64,000 bases of DNA from Otis tarda (taxonomy: Eukaryota > Chordata > Aves > Otidiformes > Otididae): the NCBI GenBank assembly GCA_026413225.1, contig CM048557.1:39537371-39601370 (forward strand), written 5' to 3'. Shown here in pieces: positions 27,215-37,822 of the stretch. Made by a program: the position numbers and the translations under genes. Below the pieces are notes generated by a model. The model was not told the DNA's origin. It did not search any database and saw only the letters and a list, made by a program, of their open reading frames with translations. Numbering within the stretch: position 1 is the stretch's first letter; each line of letters begins with the position of its first letter.

Positions 27215-27654
27215 TACCTAACGGGACAAGCAGACACTCAGAGGAACAAGATAGGACATAGTTGTCGTTTCTCTGTGGAGTTATTTTAAATACCATAATG
27301 AAGGCAATGTACATACTGCTTTGATTAAAGTACTAGGTATGTTTGCATCGCCCGCCCTCATTTGATACTGGACATTTTTAAAATGAGATGAGATATGATT
27401 TTTTTTTTGTTTAGTTGCATTAATTAAGTAAAGGTAGATTAAATGTCTTTTAAAAAAAATCCAAGTACATAAACTGTGAGTCTACTGTAATTCTGAGGGA
27501 GTTCATATAGATTCTAAGTGAAAATAATTAAATAAAAGCATTTGTCTCAATGATTCCTAATTCTGATTCTTTCATAGTAAACTTCTGAAAATTCGTGATT
27601 GGAGCTTTTTCTTGCATAATTATTAGGCAAGCACTTCAAGAATTTGGCCCACAA

Positions 27655-27725
27655 GGGCCAGATTTTCAAAACAATTCAACTTTCACTTATGAGCCAAATA
27701 AAGAGGCCAGATTTTCAAGTTTTAA
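27655..27725. repeat. Ancient GGCCAGATTTTCA repeat relic
   Basis: GGCCAGATTTTCAA occurs at 27656-27669 and again at 27705-27718, 49 bp apart, with 'GAGCCAAATAAAG' between. From memory, this wording resembles old palindromic interspersed repeats that are abundant in turtle and crocodilian DNA. I cannot name the family and did not align it to a consensus. Confidence 0.4.
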
Positions 27726-29447
27726 ATATGCAGTGGAATGATCAGTACTGAGTACTAGCAAAAATGAAGTTGCTATACAGAGTCTCCAAAAAGTGTATTG
27801 AGAATGAAGGGGTAGAAGACTGTTTGCTCTTCTCTTTGTTACAAATCAAGCCTCGGGTGGTAATTTTGGTGTTTTAGTTATTTGTAAATCATAAAATTGA
27901 ATTATTTTATGATATTCATGTAAGCCAAGAGAAAAAAAAGGAATAGATGTATAAAGTTCTTAGTATTCAAATGTTTTAGAACTTGAACATGTGATAGCTA
28001 TAACTTTTCATTTATATTGTTTTGAACCTTGAATGAATCAGATTTATGAGTGTGAAGTTTGCTCAGAATATTGTAAGATTTAATGAATTTTTCTCAAAAA
28101 TAATTTCAATGCATTTTTGCACTCTGCTTCTAAAATGATCCAGATACTACTTGTTTATATTTTTAAAATGAAAAGAAATTAATTTATTCTATGTAGGTCT
28201 GAAATTACATTTATTGTGACAGATTTAGATTCTTTGGACCTAAGCTTTGTTTATTAAATGACCTCTTACATGGAAATAACAGACTGTCACAAACAGAAGT
28301 TGTATTGTCACACATTCACATTCAAATGAAAATAGCTATTCATTGACAGTGACATATTTTGTGAAGCAAAATCCATAACCATCATTAAATATTCAAAACA
28401 TGGGTAGTTATTCTTGTGAACTCTTTAGGCTTTTTGAAATTCACATAAATTATTTGAAAAAGAAAATCATTTTAGTCATTTAAATTGAGTCTTGAATAAG
28501 CAAAGATCCAGTTTAATGGAAAGTATAATGTAATCTATGGATAAAGTCAGAAGAAAAATCTGAATTAACACTTTTATCTACATTGGAGACATACCAAAAC
28601 CAACAAATAGATGTCTCTGGTATCAGCTCTTTTCATAGTTTCATAACTGAACACAGAAAAGTTGAGATGTATATTTTAACTTTCTGAAAAGATGTAGTTA
28701 AAAAAATAATTTTCAAAGTTTTCAATTTTGATGTGTACAATAGAACATTAAAGTGATGGAAAAGAAGCTCCTAAACTAATCACACAAATTCATATAAATA
28801 TTCAGAATATATAATCACTGTGATCATCTGGTTTTTATTAAATCAGGGGAAAATAAAAATGAACTAAGCAAAAAGTTGGATCTATGGATTTACCTTTCTC
28901 TGTAACAACTGAGAGAAATGCTACTGACATCTCTGAATAATGTGTGAAGTATCTTGTATGTAAGCTGAGCTATCTATCTTTGCAGTGTATGCTTCTGATG
29001 GGGTTGCTTTATCTTCAGTAAGTTTCTTTTAAGTAGTTTTGCCTGCAGGGAGCATAGCCACTCTTACTGTGCAGGAGGTGAAGATTTTACTATGTGCCTA
29101 AAATTTGAAAGTGGTGAGTCATCACCCTTCATAGGTTTTTATAGCATAATTGCTCAGTGGAAAGTGTATGGAAAGAGTCCAAAGAACCGTGTGGAAGTCA
29201 TATAGATTTTATGGATTTGCACACAAGAAAACTAAGAAAAAAAAAATTGAATTTTCTTGCGGTTATTTTTGAGGGAAAATTTCAGAAGGAACTCTACTGA
29301 AAAAGTTAAGTCAGTCAGTTCATAGAATTCTCAGTCCCTAACTGATGAGGATGATGTCATCTTGATTATACAAAATTGTTCTGAAACTTTGCTAGAAATA
29401 TATTTCTTTCATGAGTTTCATGGTGTTAGGCACTGCCTATGAAATAG

Positions 29448-30624
29448 TGTTGTGGTTTAGCCCCCATCGCCACACAATTGCTCGCCCTACCTCACCCTCC
29501 CATGGGATAGGGGAGAGAATTGAGAAGTAAGGAAAACTCGTGGGCTGAGATGAAGACAGTTTACTAGAACAGCAAAGGAAAATTACAATAAGGAAAATAA
29601 ACAGTGCACAATTTCTCACCACTCAACATCCCAATGACCAATACAGCCCATCTCAACCAGTGATCACAGAAACAAAACTGAGCAGCAAGCAAAGGAGAGA
29701 AAGAGACAGGAGGGTGCTAACCCTCCAATCAACCTGCACTTATATACTGAGCATGATGTCTATGGCATGGAATACTCTCTTTGGCCGGTTTGGGTCAACT
29801 GTTCTGGCTATATCCCTCCCAGCTTCCTGTACCTGCACATTAGCAAGACCTAGAAAGTCAGACTGTGACCTTGGTCTCTTTAGCAACAACTCATCTGTTT
29901 GCAATGCAGAAAGCTAACCGCATCCTGGGCTGCATCAAAAGAAACGTGCCAGCAGGTCAAGGGAGGTGATTCTCCCCCCCTACTCCACTCTCATTACATC
30001 CTACCTGGAGTACTGTGTCCAGCTCTGGACCACCCAACATAAGAAGGATGTGGACCTGTTGGAGTAAGTCCAGAGGAGGGCCATGAAGATGATCAGAGGG
30101 CTGGAACACTTCTCCTGTGAGGACAGGCTGAAAGAGTTGGGGCTGTTCAGCCTGGAGAAGGGAAGGCTCTGGGAAAACCTTATAGCAGACTTCCAGTACC
30201 TAAAGGGGGCTTAGAGGAAAGACAGGGAGAAACCCTTTAGCAGGGCCTGTTGTGAAAGGATGAGGGGTAATGATTTTAAAATAGAGGGAAGTAAATTCAG
30301 ACTAGATATACGGAAAAAGTGTTTTACAATGAGGGTGGTGGAACACTGGAACAGGTTGCCCAGAGAGGTGGTAGATGCCCCATCCCTGGAAACATTCAAG
30401 GCCAGGCTGGATGAGGCTCTGAGCAACCTGGTCTGGTTGGAGATGTCCCTGCTCCTTGCAGGGGGTTCAGACTAGATGACCTTTAAAGTTCCCTTCCAAA
30501 CCAAACTGTTCTATGATTCTATAACAGTAATGTATTTATCAACACATACCAAATCCCATACTAAATCCAAAACATGGCAGCTACTGACAGGAAAATTAGC
30601 TTCATCCCAGCCAAAACCAGGACA
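29448..30624 (-). mobile_element. Solo LTR of an endogenous retrovirus, split by CR1
   Basis: On the minus strand this begins TGTCCTGGTTTTGGCTGGG (right end, 30624) and ends GGGGCTAAACCACAACA (left end, 29448), the TG...CA form of a retroviral LTR. It resembles a widespread avian LTR type that opens with TGTCCTGGTT. A TATA-like GTATATAAG (minus strand) lies at 29739-29747. The LTR resumes after the inserted CR1 at about 30525, where CAGTAATG continues into 'TTATCAACACATACC'. Without the CR1 it is about 550 bp. Flanking pentamers AATAG (29443-29447) and AGTAG (30625-30629) match at 4 of 5 positions and are probably the decayed target duplication. No internal viral genes remain. Confidence 0.85.
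29897..30524 (+). mobile_element. CR1 LINE fragment nested in LTR
   Basis: This 5'-truncated CR1 starts near 'AGAAAGCTAACCGCATCC' and runs through the ORF2 C-terminus to the octamer tail near 30524. The ORF2 remnant has several indels and stops, but a 71-codon open piece (30260-30475) still encodes the conserved end ([20 protein letters not shown]). It lies antisense to the host LTR and must be younger than the LTR it interrupts. Confidence 0.93.
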
Positions 30625-32396
30625 AGTAGAAGTCATACTCATATTTGTTTTCGGCTGTCTGAATAATACCAAGTTTCTAACTGGTATTTACACTGGTACC
30701 AATTTAAGCTGGAGGCGTAACTGTTAATTCAACTTTCCCTTTTACAGATGTAAACAGAGATTGCTGTATCTATAGGTGAATATTCAACTGTTTTCCTGTT
30801 TCACCCATTTTAACTTAAGAATTTGGACTAGTTTTGAACTCATAATTACAGTATTTACTCTGAAAGAGAAAGCATGTTCTGGATTCACAAGCAACAAATT
30901 GTACTGATTTAGTGTATTCACTCTTACTAATTTTGCTGTTATTCCTTACTTTATGGCTATTCTTGTTCCAAACATTTTGTTTGGAAATCTCCTTAGGCAT
31001 ATTGTTATTTAAAGAAAACAAGCAGCAAACGAACAAAGGAATCAAGGGCTTTTTGCAGCTACTCTGTATCTCACTTTTCAAGGAGTAATCAAATTTAAAA
31101 AACTTTTCACCAATACACAATGGACAGCAACACATTAAATTAGTAAGTTTTTCAAATTCAATATGGATTTACCAGCCAGGGCTTACAAACATTACAGTGA
31201 GTGACATGATCTTGCTCAAAAGTGGCAGAGATTCCTTTATTTTGTTTAGAGACATAGAAGAAAATTATACCCATGTGACACCATCAGAAGTATCTTTAAA
31301 AGGGCTTTCCAATATTTCTGGCTGAAGATTTCTCTTGGGAAGAACCAGATTGGATGTCTTTACCACAACAATTAGACACGATGAAATGTAGCAATGACAA
31401 ACTACACTTCAAATTCATGCATTATTATTAGTCAGTTGTGACTCATAAGACTAAAGTGTAGTTACTAAATTCATCAGGTGACTCAGGCATTAGAGTACCT
31501 CCATTTGAGGTATCTTAACACTTAATAGTGTTCGCAGCCCTGAAGGAGATTTTCTGGTTTCTCAACACAATATACAGAAGACTTAAGGAAGCCAACAATC
31601 TAAATGGAGAATTATCCAAACTGGTCTTCAGGGGCTTAGACCTTGGTCCTCTTAGAAACTCAGAAGACTCACTCTACCTAGGCTGGCTTCTTATGTGTGA
31701 AGAAGGTCCTTAGGCATGGCTATCCACTTAGTACAGAACAATAGAAAAGAACTATCTAGCACTGTTTTTTACCCAATATGCAGTGGTTAGGAGGACAGCT
31801 TGAAAGGTGAGAAAACTCATTTTAAAATTGCTCATCTACATCCTGTTTGGAAAGGAGATTCTAATACGGGAATTCTACCCTCTAAATAAATGCTCTAAGC
31901 ACTAAGTTGCATTTAATTTCTCCTTTGAGTTTGTGAGCATTTCATGCAACATTAAGCATTTTTAAACAGAGGTAGCCGAGAGTCTTATCCTACAGAATAC
32001 CACATTATGCAATAGAAGCAAGTTTCCAGTATAAGACAGAAAAGCTAAACTCCTTCTTCAGAACATGGCAATTAGGGATGCCATTAATTTACAATATTAA
32101 ATGAATGAGTAGGAAGGCATCTTTCTCTCCACATCAACTTTCTGCACTCTGTGAGGCAGAGCACAACTTCAAAACACAAGGAAGATATACAAGGAAAATG
32201 TTTGCTTGACATCCAAATTTCTTAGAACTGGAATGGTAATATTCATTGTAAGAAACATTGAATTGAGATATTTAGAGATGTTTAACAGTAAGAAATGTAT
32301 ACACCACTAGGATTAGGCTCCAGTTGCCAGATGTGAAGCTCTGTCGACTTCACAATCTCAGAGTCAGAAACCAAACCAGGAAATAAAACTAAATCC
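30625..32396. other. Unique AT-rich spacer between two LTRs
   Basis: No gene or repeat was recognised. A 106-codon minus frame (30815-31135) has no visible domain and is probably chance. Confidence 0.55.
32391..32396. repeat. Target-site duplication, left copy
   Basis: AAATCC immediately precedes the LTR and is repeated exactly at 34715-34720 after it. A 6-bp duplication fits class II (beta-like, ERVK-type) integration. Confidence 0.75.
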
Positions 32397-32837
32397 TATC
32401 ATAGTTTAGCCCCACTCAGGACTAAGCCCTATGCAGTCACTGATTCACTCTCCCCACCTCCAAGGGAATAAGGGAGAGATGATATAACAAAAGGCTCAGG
32501 GTCTGAGATAATGACAGGGAGAGATCAGTCAAGTTACCATTATGGGCAAAACTGACTCAACTTTGGGAGAACTAATTCCGCTTATTAACAATAAAACCAA
32601 AGTATGATAATGAGAGAGAAAGAAAAACCCAGATCTTAAGAACACTTTCCTCTCACCTCTCCCCTCATCCCGGGCTTAACTTCACTCTAAATTATGTCCA
32701 CCTCCTCCTCTCCGAGTGACAAAGGGGGAATAGGGAATGGAGCTTGCAGTCAGTTCATTTCAAGTCATTTCCGTCATTCCCTCCTCCTTAGGGGAAGAAC
32801 TCTTCATATTCCTCCCTTTCTCCAGCGTGGGGTCCCT

Positions 32838-33060
32838 CCCATGGGCTACAGTCCTTCATGAACTGCTTCAGCGTGGGTCATTTTTCCACGGGGTGCAGTC
32901 CCTCAGCAACAGGCTGCCCCAGCCACAGCCTCCTTCAGGCCTTTGCCTGCTCTGGTGTGGGGTCCTCCATGGGCTGCAGGTGGATCTCTGCTCTTCCCTG
33001 GGCCTCCATGGGCTGCAGTGGGACAGCCTGCCTCACCATGGGCTGCACAGTGGGCTGCAG
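32838..33060. repeat. Internal CCATGGGCTGCAG repeats of the LTR
   Basis: The unit CCATGGGCT[G/A]CA[G/C] appears at about 32839, 32967, 33006 and 33036, with a partial GTGGGCTGCAG at 33050. Spacing is irregular. The longer unit GTGGGGTCC...CCATGGGCT also recurs about 130 bp apart. The repeats probably belong to the LTR family itself. Confidence 0.7.
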
Positions 33061-33381
33061 GAGAATCTCATCCAGAAGCAACATTAGTCCTCCCCCTCCT
33101 TCTTCTCTGACTTTGGCGTCCACAGCTGTTCCTCTCACAAGAAATTCTTCACAATCAGGCTCAGGCAAATGTGTCTCACATTCTCTTCATGTTTCATCTC
33201 GTCTCATCTCATTTCTTCTCTGGGCTGGGATAGGCCGGGCTGGGCCCAGACAGCTGCTGGGCAGGAGGCCAGAGGGTGAGGGCCACAAGGCTCACAAGGC
33301 TTGAGCCTCCCCCACTCTGTCTGCGCTTTTGCTTCTTCTTCCTTAGTTTCCCCTTCTTAAGTACATTATCACAGAGGCATG

Positions 33382-34473
33382 TCGGTGGACAAGGGACGGG
33401 CAATGGATATCATCTACCTCGACTTGTGCAAGGCATTTGACACTGTCTCGCATGACATCCTTCTCTCTAAACTAGAGAGGCATGGGTTCGATGGATGGAC
33501 CACTCGGTGGATAAGGAGTTGGCTGGATGGCCGCACTCAGAGAGTGGTGGTCAATGGCTCAATGTCCAAGTGGAGACCGGTCACCAGTGGCGTCCCTCAG
33601 GGGTCCGTGTTGGGCCCGGCCCTGTTCAACATCTTTGTCGGCGACATGGACAGTGGGATAGAGTGCACCCTCAGCAGGTTCACCGATGACACCAAGCTGT
33701 GTGGTGCCGTCGACACGCTGGAAGGGAGGGATGCCATCCAGAGGGACCTTGACAGGCTGGAGAGGTGGGCCCGTGCCAACCTCATGAAGTTCAACCAGGC
33801 TAACTGCAAGGTCCTGCACCTGGGTCGCGGCAATCCCAGGCACAAATACAGGCTGGGCGGAGAATGGATTGAGAGCAGCCCTGAGGAGAAAGACTTGGGA
33901 GTGCTGGTAGACGAGAGGCTCAACATGAGTGGGCAATGCGCCCTTGCGGCCCAGAAGGCCAAACGCATTCTGGGCTGCATCAAGAGGAGCATGGCCAGCA
34001 GGTCGAGGGAAGTGATTCTGCCCCTCTACTCTGCCCTGGTGAGACCCCACCTGGAGTACTGTGTCCAGTTCTGGAGTCCCCAACATAAGAAGGACATGGA
34101 CCAGTTGGAAAGGGTCCAGAGGAGGGCCACAAAGATGATCAGAGGGCTGGAGCATCTCTCCAGGCTGAGAGAGTTGGGGCTGTTCAGCCTGGAGAAGAGG
34201 AGGCTCCGGGGAGACCTGATAGCAGTCTTCCGGTACCTCAAGGGGGCCTACAGGAAAGATGGGGAGAGGCTGTTCAGTAGGGCCTCTTGTGATAGGACAA
34301 GGGGTAATGGGTTTAAATTAGAAGGAGGTAGGTTTAGATTAGATATTAGAAAAAAATTTTTTACAATGAGAGTTGTAGACCACTGGAACAGGTTGCCCAG
34401 AAAGGTGGTGGATGCCCCATCCCTGGAAATGTTCAAGGCCAGGCTGGATGAGGCTCTGAGCAACCTGATCTAG
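33382..34473 (+). pseudogene. CR1 ORF2 C-terminal fragment (RT palm, thumb, C-term)
   Basis: This open frame has no internal stop but is only a fragment: the endonuclease, RT fingers and start signals are missing. Visible in order are motif A ([11 protein letters not shown]), motif B ([14 protein letters not shown]), motif C FTDD at 33679-33690, [13 protein letters not shown] and the conserved end [13 protein letters not shown]. Relative to the 7785 copy it has a 9-bp in-frame deletion between 34161 and 34162 that removes YED. A protein made from it could not start reverse transcription because the fingers and endonuclease are absent. No promoter is evident. Confidence 0.9.
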
Positions 34474-34571
34474 TCAGGGATGTCCCTGCTTCTTGCAGGG
34501 GGGTTGGACTAGATGACCTTTGAAGGTCCCTTCCAACTCTAACCATTCTATGATTCTATGATTCTATGATT
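33382..34571 (+). mobile_element. Young CR1 LINE nested in LTR
   Basis: This 1.19-kb, 5'-truncated CR1 starts inside the RT domain ([15 protein letters not shown]) and runs to a three-unit octamer tail ending near 34571. ORF2 is fully open to its natural TAG, and CpG sites are well kept, so this is the least decayed CR1 in the window. It is antisense to the LTR it entered. The LTR-derived ATG at 33379 happens to be in frame with the RT remnant, which is very likely coincidence. Confidence 0.96.
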
Positions 34572-34714
34572 ATCACTGTGTCAATTAGCCCGGCCCTGGC
34601 CAAGTGGCAGGTCCACCCTGGAGCCAGTCAGGTCCACGAGACAAAGGAGAAAACTTCTAGTAGCTTCTTGCAGAAGCTGCCACCATAGCCCCACCCTGCT
34701 ACACAAACCCAGCA

Positions 34715-34720
34715 AAATCC
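34715..34720. repeat. Target-site duplication, right copy
   Basis: AAATCC follows the LTR end and equals 32391-32396 exactly. Confidence 0.75.
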
Positions 34721-35917
34721 ACAAGTCTTCCCCAGCCACTGAAAAGAGAGGGTTTAATAGAACTTAACACTTCCATTTTATACATAAAAATTTATTAAAC
34801 TATATGGTCATCTTACTACTGAAAAAAAGTTCTTAGACTTTTGCAGAAAGATGAGAGGAAATAGGAAAGGAAATGTGATGCACAGTCTTGTTTGTTTTTG
34901 TTCTTTTGTATATACTTATTCCTAATCTAACCAAGGTATGATCTCCACTTTTGAAAGTGTCAGCAATAAAGTATTTGTGTCAGCTCTCTCTGCTAGATCT
35001 GTGCTTTTTTCTGGATTTTGAGTAGAGAAGATAATTTAAGTCTTTCTATTACACATTTCCAAGTAAACTATGGATTTTGGAGACACTATGTATTTTTTGT
35101 CTCCTGTCACTGGTTTCTATAGTTGTCTGAAGATTAATTTAATAAAATATGGATTGTTTAAAAAAAATTATAATAAATAATGACAAAAATTATCAAGTAA
35201 TGAATTCTTTAATGAGATCCACGAGATGGATTTAGGAATAAATATTTCATCAGTTTTACAGATTCTTTACAATTACAACAAAGAAGATTAATGTCCAAGG
35301 AAAGGGTAAAATAAAATAAGACTCTAGCTTTAACAAATATTGTAGATGAAACTAATATCTCAGCAAAAGTTTTATGCCTGAGACTATGGCATATCTTGTT
35401 TTCGGGATGGTAGGCATGTGCAAATCTTGTGTTTCTAAAGCAAGATATATAGTAGTAGCAGTAAAATTAAATTCAAAGTTTAGAGAACAAATGTGTTTGA
35501 ATTAACAAGCCATCTAGTGAGTGTTATTCATAAGATAGTATTCTAGGGCATAATTAAAGCAGAATTGAGGTACTGTGGGGTATCTTGTAAGAAATTTTCA
35601 TTATTTTAACATTTTGCATTCAATGAATAATGGATTCAAGAGAGCTATAAATAATAGATAATTAAATTTTGAAAGTAAGAAATGTGATATTAACAAAATA
35701 CAAGGTATTCATCCTAAAGAAAACTGTTAAAACATAAACATCAAAATCAAATTAAGATTGCAGTCGTAGTAATGACTAGTCTTCTAGAAGAACAACTCTG
35801 ATAAGTCGTCTTTTTTTCCTAGTAGCTGTTGTTTTAGGCCCAGCCTGAGTCTATAGGAGGTAAGATGATTCGGGTTCTAGCTACCTTTTTTCTCCCTCTG
35901 GGATGTACGACGTTCAA
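34721..35917. other. Unique AT-rich spacer
   Basis: No gene or recognised repeat lies between the LTR and the next CR1 fragment. Confidence 0.55.
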
Positions 35918-36328
35918 AGAATCATAAAACCATAGAGTGGTTTGTGTTGGAAGGGACCTTAAAGGTCACCTAGTTCTAACTCTTCTGCCTTGAGCAGGGA
36001 CACCTTCCACTAGACCAGGTCACTCAAAGCCCTGTCCAGCCTCGCCTTGAATACTTCCAGGTATGGTGCATCCACAACTTCTGTGGGCAACCTGTTCCAG
36101 TGCCTCAGCACTCTGACAGTAAAGAATTTCCTCCTTATACCCAATCGAAGTCTACGTTCTTCCAGTTTAAAATCATTACACTTTGTCGTATCACTACATG
36201 CCGTTGTCAAAGTCCCCCTCCACTTTCTTATAAGCCCTGTTTAGGTACTGGAAGGCTGCTATAAGGTCTCCCAGGAGCCTTCTTTCCTCCAGGCTGAACA
36301 ACTCCATCTCTCTCAGTCTGTCTTCATA
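35918..36328 (-). mobile_element. CR1 LINE 3'-end fragment, older subfamily
   Basis: On the plus strand the fragment opens with the reversed octamer tail (AGAATCATAAAACCATAGAG). It then shows 'TTCCACTAGACCAGGTCA' and the ORF2 C-terminus, ending near 36328 at a point equivalent to the RLRELGLF motif. A 66-codon minus frame (36010-36210) retains FFTVRVLRHWNRLPTEVVDAP. The wording groups it with the 18841-20965 copy. Confidence 0.93.
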
Positions 36329-37665
36329 ACTTTCTATGTTTACAGATAATGATTCTTTTTCTAAAAAATTTATATATTAGAATATGTTATCTGTCTATTA
36401 AAATTCACATATATTAAGGCCAGTCAAGACTCTTTGGTCTAATTTTCTGTTACTGATTTTTAAAGAAGGAAAATACTGAAATCAATATTTTCTAGAACAA
36501 ATAAACCCATTTTAAACAAACTTTCACTGCTAGCTGAATGTCTGGTGTATCTTAAGTTCCTAATTAAAACCAAAGGAAGAAAAATTGCAAAATATAAGTA
36601 GCTCTTAACTAAGCATTATTTACTTTTTCTAAAAGAGTATGCAATTAATAATTTGTATAAAATGTTCCAAACAGGAAAGGAGCATCACAGAACACAGCTT
36701 TTGGATAGGTCACTTATCTTTAACTGAGAAAATAGAAAGAGAAAGCTTTAATCTAGATTTTTCTTTGTGTAGCTGAATGAGCTGGTTATCTACTTTAACA
36801 AACTTACTGTATTTTATTTTAAACTGGAGATCCACTGGGGCAGCCAGGAGTCCACCTTACCAGGAAAGCTCATAGCAATTTCTCCAATGTCAGTGAGGGA
36901 GGTTAAGTCAGGATTAGATCCAAATAAGATAAGCACATTCTGACTAAGTCTAGTGTAAGTGCACAGTAATGCAACAGATATGGGATGAAGGCAGTCTGTG
37001 AAGCTGGGACAAAGTCAAGGCACGCTTGACCAGCACTAGTATGGCTACAATACTGCTGCAGTACAAGCTTAGTTGGGAGCCAATGTGAGAGCTCACCTCA
37101 AACACTATTACAGTCAGAATCTTGTTAATGGCCATGGGAGCTACATCACACACACACACACACACACACATGTATATATATGGAAAGCCAAGCATTTATG
37201 ATTAGTGTAATGGAAATCTTAACAATCTGATTCAAAGGTCATCACTACTGTAGACTTAATTTTACAAATGAAACAAACATTATGAAATGAAAACAAAAAA
37301 TATTAATGCAGTTAGAGTATGTGTATAAAATTTTCATTGTATTACTGCTGTTGATGTATCATACATACTCATTTTCTATCCCTTTTCCTCATGTTATACT
37401 CATCCTTCCACTATTCTTCTGGGTCCTAAGGTTGGTGCTTTCACTCTGGTTGCAGTTCAGGGGGGTAGGGGCATGTTACAGTAAGTTGTCAGCATTTGGA
37501 GTCCTTCACTGGGAAGAATAGAGTGTTCATGATGATTCTTCTTCCTCTTTTTTCCCCCCCCTTCATACATACACACACAGGGAGTTTGTGAACATGTTGC
37601 TCCAGATTACATCCAGAGTTACTATATTTTATACTCTTTGTGTATATTAGAGATACTATTCCTTT
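36329..37665. other. Unique AT-rich DNA with CA microsatellites
   Basis: No gene was recognised. (CA)12 lies at 37147-37170 and a shorter CA run at about 37570-37579. Confidence 0.55.
37147..37170. repeat. (CA)12 microsatellite
   Basis: Twelve uninterrupted CA units are followed by TGTATATATATGG. This is the longest simple repeat in the window and is likely length-variable between individuals. Confidence 0.9.
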
Positions 37666-37744
37666 CCTTGCTCCTTGCAGGGCAATTGGACTAGATGACC
37701 TTTAAAGGTCCCTTCCAACCCAAACTATTCTATGATTCTATGAT
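37666..37744 (+). mobile_element. CR1 3' tail fragment (about 80 bp)
   Basis: Only the CR1 3' UTR and tail are present: CTCCTTGCAGGGCAATTGG, then GACTAGATGACCTTTAAAGG, and two ATTCTATG units. It is an extremely 5'-truncated insertion. Confidence 0.9.
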
Positions 37745-37797
37745 TTCTTTGTTTTCTTTGTTACCCCTAAACCAGTTTGGAGGATCTCCAGGTTGTC

Positions 37798-37822
37798 TTT
37801 TTTTTTTAAAAAAAAAAAAAAA
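37798..37822. repeat. T10-A15 fold-back tract
   Basis: Ten T are followed directly by fifteen A, a self-complementary tract about 50 bp past the CR1 tail. Base counts in such runs are sensitive to sequencing error. Confidence 0.75.

Larger units (their letters stand above)
20966..29447. other. Unique AT-rich DNA with scattered short motifs
   Basis: No exon or known repeat was recognised over most of this stretch. Separate entries cover the hairpin at 23921, the X-box-like site at 25599, the G-quadruplex motif at 26399, the E-box cluster at 27120 and an ancient repeat relic near 27655. Sequence between about 25580 and 27250 is less AT-rich than its surroundings and is where I would look for a conserved non-coding element. 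Confidence 0.5.
32397..34714 (-). mobile_element. Solo LTR of a second ERV family, split by CR1
   Basis: On the minus strand the element begins TGCTGGGTTTGTGTAGC at 34714 and ends CTAAACTATGATA at 32397; the expected final CA has mutated to TA. The wording resembles a second, longer avian LTR type and differs from the LTRs at 29448 and 39313. It is interrupted by CR1 at 33382-34571, after 'TATCACAGAGGCATG', and resumes at 'ATCACTGTGTCAATTAGC'. Without the CR1 it is about 1.1 kb. Exact AAATCC copies on both sides define the ends. Within it is a GC-rich segment with repeated CCATGGGCTGCAG units. Open frames here (for example 148 codons at 32858) come from that GC-rich repetition and match no viral protein. 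No internal retroviral region remains. Confidence 0.85.

Noticed and set aside
32858-33304. 148-codon plus-strand frame, Cys/Ser/Gly-rich
   Set aside because: It lies wholly in the GC-rich, internally repeated LTR and reads the antisense strand of that LTR.
33559-34155. 198-codon minus-strand frame inside CR1
   Set aside because: It is the antisense shadow of the GC-rich CR1 ORF2; similar antisense frames appear in the other CR1 copies.
37147-37170. Regular CA repeat considered as a CRISPR-like array
   Set aside because: It is a dinucleotide microsatellite with no spacers, in animal DNA.
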